Shown here in pieces: positions 13,506-17,092 of a DNA stretch of 17,092 nt; positions within the stretch are counted from its first letter, which is position 1; each line of letters starts with the position of its first letter. Where the stretch lies: the NCBI GenBank assembly GCA_038232255.1, contig JBBSIF010000042.1:1-17092 (forward strand). Reading direction: 5' to 3'. The translations under genes and the position numbers were made by a program. The notes beneath the pieces were generated by a model. The model saw nothing but the letters and a program-made list of their open reading frames with translations, was not told the origin of the DNA and did not search any database. The DNA is from JAWWPG01 sp038232255. Its GTDB lineage: Bacteria; Actinomycetota; Actinomycetes; Propionibacteriales; Nocardioidaceae.

Positions 13506-15686
13506 TCAGTCGTCGAAAGGTGGGGCGGTGCTCCCCGGCCCGGCGTCCAGGTTACGGGCAGGCCTTCGCGTCGCCTCCCGGTGCTCCAGCCCGGCGTTGA
13601 CCGCCGACGCGAGGTCGCAGGCTCGAGCCGAGGCCATCACGTCCTCGAGCAGCAGCCCGCTCCCGTCGGGACCGGTGAGCGGCACCCGCCAGTTGGGGTA
13701 CTCGTCGGTGGTGCCGGGCTGGTTCTGGGTACGACGGTCGCCGACGGCGTCCGTCAGCGCCACGCACAGCAGCCGGGCCGGGGTCAGCGTGAGGTACCGG
13801 TGCAGCGCGACCACCGTCTGCTCGGGCGTCGCATCGCGCGGCAGCAGCGCGCGGTCGGCGAGCGCGCGTCGCCACGCGGCCTGTTTCGCCGCGTCGGCCG
13901 TGCGCTCCTGCTCGACCGGGCGACTGAGCAGCCCGAGCTCGCTGCGCAGCCGGACGTGCTCGCCGGCCAGGTACCCCTCGGTGGGGGGCAGGTCGTGCGT
14001 GGTCACCGAGGCCAGGCAGTGCTCCCGCCACAGCTCTGGCGGGAGAGGCCCGCCGTCGTCGCCGGCCTCGAACCACAGGATCGCCGTGCCGACGATGCCG
14101 CGTGTGCGCAGATAGTCCCGGACGAACGGCTCGACGGTGCCGAGGTCCTCGCCGACGACCAGGGCACCGGCGCGGGAGGCCTCCAGCGCGAGCACGCCGA
14201 CCAGGGCCTCGTGGTCGTAGCGGACGTAGGTGCCCTGGTCGGCGCTCATGCCCGCCGGGATCCACCACAGCCGGAACAGGCCAAGGATGTGGTCGATCCG
14301 GAGCGCTCCGGCATGGCGCAGCTGCTGCGCAACGAGGTCGCGGAACGGGGCGTAGGACAGCTCCACGAGCCGGTCCGGTCGCCACGGCGGCTGGCTCCAG
14401 TCCTGCCCCACCTGGTTGAACGCGTCGGGGGGCGCTCCGACGTGGATGCCGTGGGCCAGCACGTCCTGCATCGCCCAGGCGTCGGCACCTTCGGGGTGCA
14501 CACCGACGGCGAGGTCGTGCATGACGCCGAGCGCCATGCCGGCGTCGAGGGCTGCCGCCTGGACGGCGGCGAGCTGCTCGTCCAGGAGCCACTGCAGCCA
14601 GGAGTAGAAGTCGACGAGCTCGTGCTGCGCCGACCGGAAGGCGGCCACCTCCGGGTGGTCCGGGTGCCGGAGCCCCGGCGGCCACTGCCGGGGGTCGGTG
14701 CCGTGCCGGTTGACGATGGCACACCAGGTGGCGAAGTCGCGCAGCGCCGCACCCTCGCGTCGCACGAAGTCGCGGTGGCTGCGCTCGCGCTCGGAGCTGC
14801 GGGGTCGGGCGTGCAGCAGCCGGAGCGCCACCGCCTTGGCCGCCCAGGACGTGTCACGGTCGATCGTGTCCACGCCGTCGAGGCGCTCGTGGACGTCGGC
14901 CCGCAGCCTTTCGATGTCGGCCCGCTGGGTGGGCGGGAGGTCGTCGTACTCGGGGAGGGACTCGATGCGGAGGTAGAGCGGGTTCACGAAGCGGCGCGAG
15001 CTCGGCAGGTACGGCGACGGCTCCATCGGAGCGACCGGCTCGGCGGCCGAGAGCGGGTTGACCAGCACGTAGTCGGCGCCGAGCTCGCCCGCCGACCAGA
15101 CCGCCAGCTGCTTCAGGTCCTCGAGGTCCCCGATCGCCCAGGACTGCCGAGACCGGACGCTGTAGAGCTGCGTCGCCAAGCCCCAGGCGCGCCTCGTCGC
15201 CACGGAGGCAGGCAGGTCCAGGTCAGCGGGTGTCACGATCACGGTGCATGCGGCCTGTGCGCCGTCCGCTCGCGCCCGCAGGACGTGGTAGCCGAGCGGC
15301 AGGTCGTCCGGCACGAGCAGCGAGCCGGGCTCGACCACCACCGGCGCCTGTGAGCCGTCCTCCAGCTCGAGGCTGGCCACGACGGTCGCCCGGGCTGACA
15401 CCTGCAGCTCGACCGTGGCCTCCCGCCCCTGGATCGTCACCACGCATGGTGGCAGCACCCGATTCGTCTGTGCCATGCCCGCGGGATCTACCCGCTGAGT
15501 CGCAGACGAATCGCCTGCTTCGGGACTCGTCTCCGTGGCGTCCGGCGCGTCGACGTCCAAGGCGGCAAGGACAGCCAGCACGGTCTCCCTCGAAACGGTG
15601 ACGGTCTTGTGCTGCCAGTCCTCGTACTCGGTTGCAACCCCATGCGCATGAGCCATCGCGCGCAGCTGGTCCGTGAGCTCGTCCAC
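13506..15686 (-). CDS. malQ: 4-alpha-glucanotransferase (amylomaltase, MalQ)
   Basis: This 726-residue GH77 enzyme transfers maltooligosaccharide segments between chains in cytoplasmic maltose/glycogen metabolism. The actinobacterial form has an N-terminal beta-rich extension (about 1-165) before the barrel at RRAWGLATQLYSVRSRQSWA (165-184). Catalytic residues are nucleophile D465 in GALRIDHILGLFRLWW, acid/base E513 in VVGEDLGTVEP, and D565 in TTHDLPPTEGY. The segments SPYLPSSRRFVNPLYLRIE (224-242) and NQPGTTDEYPNWRVPL near the C-terminus are family signatures. The GTG at 15686 is preceded by AAGGA with 7 nt spacing. It leads the minus-strand operon malQ-glgX-treY-treZ remnant and lies 50 bp after the broken lipoprotein gene, with no clear terminator between them. 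Confidence 0.93.
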   Translation of the reverse strand: MDELTDQLRAMAHAHGVATEYEDWQHKTVTVSRETVLAVLAALDVDAPDATETSPEAGDSSATQRVDPAGMAQTNRVLPPCVVTIQGREATVELQVSARATVVASLELEDGSQAPVVVEPGSLLVPDDLPLGYHVLRARADGAQAACTVIVTPADLDLPASVATRRAWGLATQLYSVRSRQSWAIGDLEDLKQLAVWSAGELGADYVLVNPLSAAEPVAPMEPSPYLPSSRRFVNPLYLRIESLPEYDDLPPTQRADIERLRADVHERLDGVDTIDRDTSWAAKAVALRLLHARPRSSERERSHRDFVRREGAALRDFATWCAIVNRHGTDPRQWPPGLRHPDHPEVAAFRSAQHELVDFYSWLQWLLDEQLAAVQAAALDAGMALGVMHDLAVGVHPEGADAWAMQDVLAHGIHVGAPPDAFNQVGQDWSQPPWRPDRLVELSYAPFRDLVAQQLRHAGALRIDHILGLFRLWWIPAGMSADQGTYVRYDHEALVGVLALEASRAGALVVGEDLGTVEPFVRDYLRTRGIVGTAILWFEAGDDGGPLPPELWREHCLASVTTHDLPPTEGYLAGEHVRLRSELGLLSRPVEQERTADAAKQAAWRRALADRALLPRDATPEQTVVALHRYLTLTPARLLCVALTDAVGDRRTQNQPGTTDEYPNWRVPLTGPDGSGLLLEDVMASARACDLASAVNAGLEHREATRRPARNLDAGPGSTAPPFDD

Positions 15687-15736
15687 CGGCTTATCCTTGC
15701 CCAGCCGCCCAGACGACAGTCATCGAGACTGCGGGC

Positions 15737-16254
15737 CTACCCCAGGCAGACCACCACAGCGGGTCGGTGATCGCAGCCAAGCGGCCAGCCGGTAGGGAGC
15801 TCGACATGGGTACGCGGCCGGCCGTCCCAGCCGATCACCAGATTGTGGAGGCGAAGGCCCTTCACGGTCCGGCACTGGCCGGCGTATCCGATGGCGGCGA
15901 ACGGGTGTTCACCAGGCCGCACGACCCACCGTCGATCGTGAAAGACGACGGCGATGCGCCTGCCATGACCTAACAGCCACAGCCTACGAGGGGAGGCAGC
16001 CGGCAGCCTTGTGCGGTCAGGTTCTCGATCGTCGCGGCCGTGATGAGCTCGCTCATCCCCAGGCCCACTCGCGAGCCGGTGAACCGAAGACTGCCAGTGG
16101 CGCATGCCTCCACAGTTGGCATCCCTGCGGACATCGCGCTCGCGGCCGACGCCGAAAGCGAGGGGGTCGCCCCGACAGACGCTGCACGGTCAGGGTCACA
16201 GCCCGCGACCATCGCGATGATGAGCACAGCGGCAGCAGCGTTCTTGTATGCCAT
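15737..16254 (-). pseudogene. small secreted lipoprotein gene interrupted by a frameshift
   Basis: The ATG at 16254 has GAGGTGAGG just upstream and encodes MAYKNAAAAVLIIAMVAGC, a signal peptide ending in a lipobox (VAGC, Cys19), then a Ser/Ala-rich linker. The mature domain starts VEACATGSLRFTGSRVGLGM and IENLTAQGCRL, after which this frame stops at 15970. The other frame continues smoothly as PRRLWLLGHGRRIAVVFHD and VVRPGEHPFAAIGYAGQC, ending PLGCDHRPAVVVCLG at 15737. Adding one base in the run GGGG (15990-15993, plus strand) restores a single product of about 172 residues. Spaced cysteines and the C-terminal P..C...P pattern faintly recall DUF4232-type secreted lipoproteins, but this is weak. 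Frameshift may be real or a sequencing error. Confidence 0.6.
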
Positions 16255-16271
16255 AGTCCTCACCTCGCAGG

Positions 16272-16296
16272 GCTCTCCCCATACACGCGGGAGAGC
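16272..16296 (-). other. perfect 8-bp inverted repeat upstream of the lipoprotein start
   Basis: GCTCTCCC (16272-16279) and GGGAGAGC (16289-16296) form an 8-bp stem with a 9-nt loop, extendable by two G-C pairs past a one-base mismatch. It ends about 17 bp before the lipoprotein ATG, next to the ribosome binding site. It could be a 5'-leader hairpin or an operator. The rest of 16255-16514 shows no recognisable gene or convincing promoter. Confidence 0.45.
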
Positions 16297-16514
16297 GCCG
16301 GACAGTTGCCTCTCGGAACCAGAAGGTATGGATCTGCCGCGGAGCATGACCAAGTGGCGGCTCGTCGGTTGAGCCCACCAGTGTGGAGCGCCGAGCTGCT
16401 GCCGCGGGAATCGCAGGTCTTGCCCCTCCTTGCCGCTCTGTTTGTAGGTTCCGAATATGTCGTCCCCTGGGGGTCCTGTACGCGAACCTGTCAGACGGTG
16501 AGCTCGAGGACCTG

Positions 16515-17092
16515 ATGAGGTTCGTCAAGGAACACACACCTGGGCAGCGCGACCAGGTGCTCCGCGCGTTCCGCAACGCCCTGATGCACACGACGGGTAT
16601 GCGCGAGCTCAGCCAGATCGCGTTGCTGCGGCTGCCGCCCCTGCGACTGTGGTCGTTCCCGACCGCGACGCTGTCCCCGATGCATGAAGCAGCCGAGGCT
16701 GGCGGCGGTCTGGCCAGGTATGTGGTCATCGAGACACCCGACGGGAACACCGCGGCGATGGTGCGTGACGTCGTCGCCGCTCTGAACGACGCCACAGCGG
16801 GTCAGCGCCAGGTGGCTGCGAAGATGCGGGCTGCCCTGGTCACGCAAAGCCGGTTGGCGGTCTCGCCGCCGCTCATTGAGCAGATAAGTCGCAACGCGGA
16901 AGCGCAGGCGGAGCTTGCGGACGAGTTCGGCATGCTCACCGCAGCCCAGGTGCACACGATCAGCGGCTCGAAGGCACAGAACAAATCTGCCCGGGCATCG
17001 CGGCTCCGCACGGACGGCCGCATCTTCTGCATCGACGCCGACGGCACGGCCCTGTTCCCCGGGTTCCAGTTCGACGACCGGGGGCGGTCCCG
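16515..17092 (+). CDS. hypothetical protein with antitoxin-like C-terminal region, 3' end missing
   Basis: An open frame runs to the window edge (192 codons from ATG 16515), giving a mostly helical soluble protein. The first ~50 residues (HTPGQRDQVLRAFRNALM, SQIALLRLPPLRLWSFP) and the middle are not recognised. The last part, LADEFGMLTAAQVHTISGSK then NKSARASRLRTDGRIFCID and ALFPGFQFDDRGR, resembles the region in Xre/MbcA/ParS-type antitoxins and related DNA-binding proteins where a helix-turn-helix-like segment is followed by R..GRIF...(Y/F)PxFQFD..G. If so, a toxin such as a RES-domain protein might follow outside the window. ATG 16515 has GAGGA 4 nt upstream. The frame is open further upstream, and an ATG at 16457 would join it only if one G of the GGGGG run near 16470 were removed. 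Confidence 0.5.
   Translation, partial: MRFVKEHTPGQRDQVLRAFRNALMHTTGMRELSQIALLRLPPLRLWSFPTATLSPMHEAAEAGGGLARYVVIETPDGNTAAMVRDVVAALNDATAGQRQVAAKMRAALVTQSRLAVSPPLIEQISRNAEAQAELADEFGMLTAAQVHTISGSKAQNKSARASRLRTDGRIFCIDADGTALFPGFQFDDRGRS

Noticed and set aside
12798..15353. An 851-codon plus-strand open frame opposite glgX and malQ
   Set aside because: It crosses two well-supported genes on the opposite strand and shows no recognisable domain.
16040..16372. Plus-strand 110-codon frame with a hydrophobic stretch
   Set aside because: It is the complement of the lipoprotein signal peptide and leader, with no ribosome binding site or family pattern.
1..17092. CRISPR array, tRNA, rRNA, insertion sequence or prophage genes
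   Set aside because: No regularly spaced repeats, cloverleaf-like segments, transposase or integrase motifs, or terminal inverted repeats were seen on reading both strands.

Overview
The window is very GC-rich with strong G/C bias at third codon positions. It carries Actinomycetota-type genes: a LigD-type polymerase domain, a malQ-glgX-treY trehalose/glycogen set with an N-terminally extended MalQ, a lipobox lipoprotein, and GTG starts. A high-GC soil or aquatic actinobacterium (Nocardioides-like or a related order) is the most likely source. The exact family cannot be fixed from the sequence alone.

Layout. (1) Positions 1-182, minus: 5' end of a LigD polymerase-domain gene cut by the window edge. 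(2) 373-1869, plus: an APC-superfamily amino acid permease, followed by about 270 bp without a gene that holds a nested hairpin and a 19-bp direct repeat. (3) 2137-8766: a six-gene accessory block. Three paralogous PAPS-sulfotransferase-like proteins (one minus, two plus and translationally coupled) are followed by a minus-strand pair coupled by an ATGA overlap, namely a fourth, compact and divergent sulfotransferase-like protein and a family-2-type glycosyltransferase. A divergent GT4 glycosyltransferase closes the block. The gene mix suggests synthesis and sulfation of a surface glycan or glycolipid; the product is unknown. (4) 8759-15686, minus: a tightly packed operon malQ - glgX - treY - treZ remnant. 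MalQ and GlgX rearrange and debranch alpha-glucans, and TreY converts the chain end into maltooligosyltrehalose. The last gene, which should be treZ (trehalose release), is reduced to about 250 bp of N- and C-terminal scraps with a frame change, so the pathway is incomplete here. (5) 15737-16254, minus: a small secreted lipoprotein gene interrupted by an apparent 1-bp frameshift in a G run. (6) 16515 to the end, plus: a partial gene whose C-terminal half resembles small helical DNA-binding or antitoxin-type proteins.

The points most worth attention are the sulfotransferase/glycosyltransferase block, the four-fold heptad tail on one of its members, the collapsed treZ, and two probable homopolymer-associated frame problems near the right end. 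These last could be real mutations or sequence errors.
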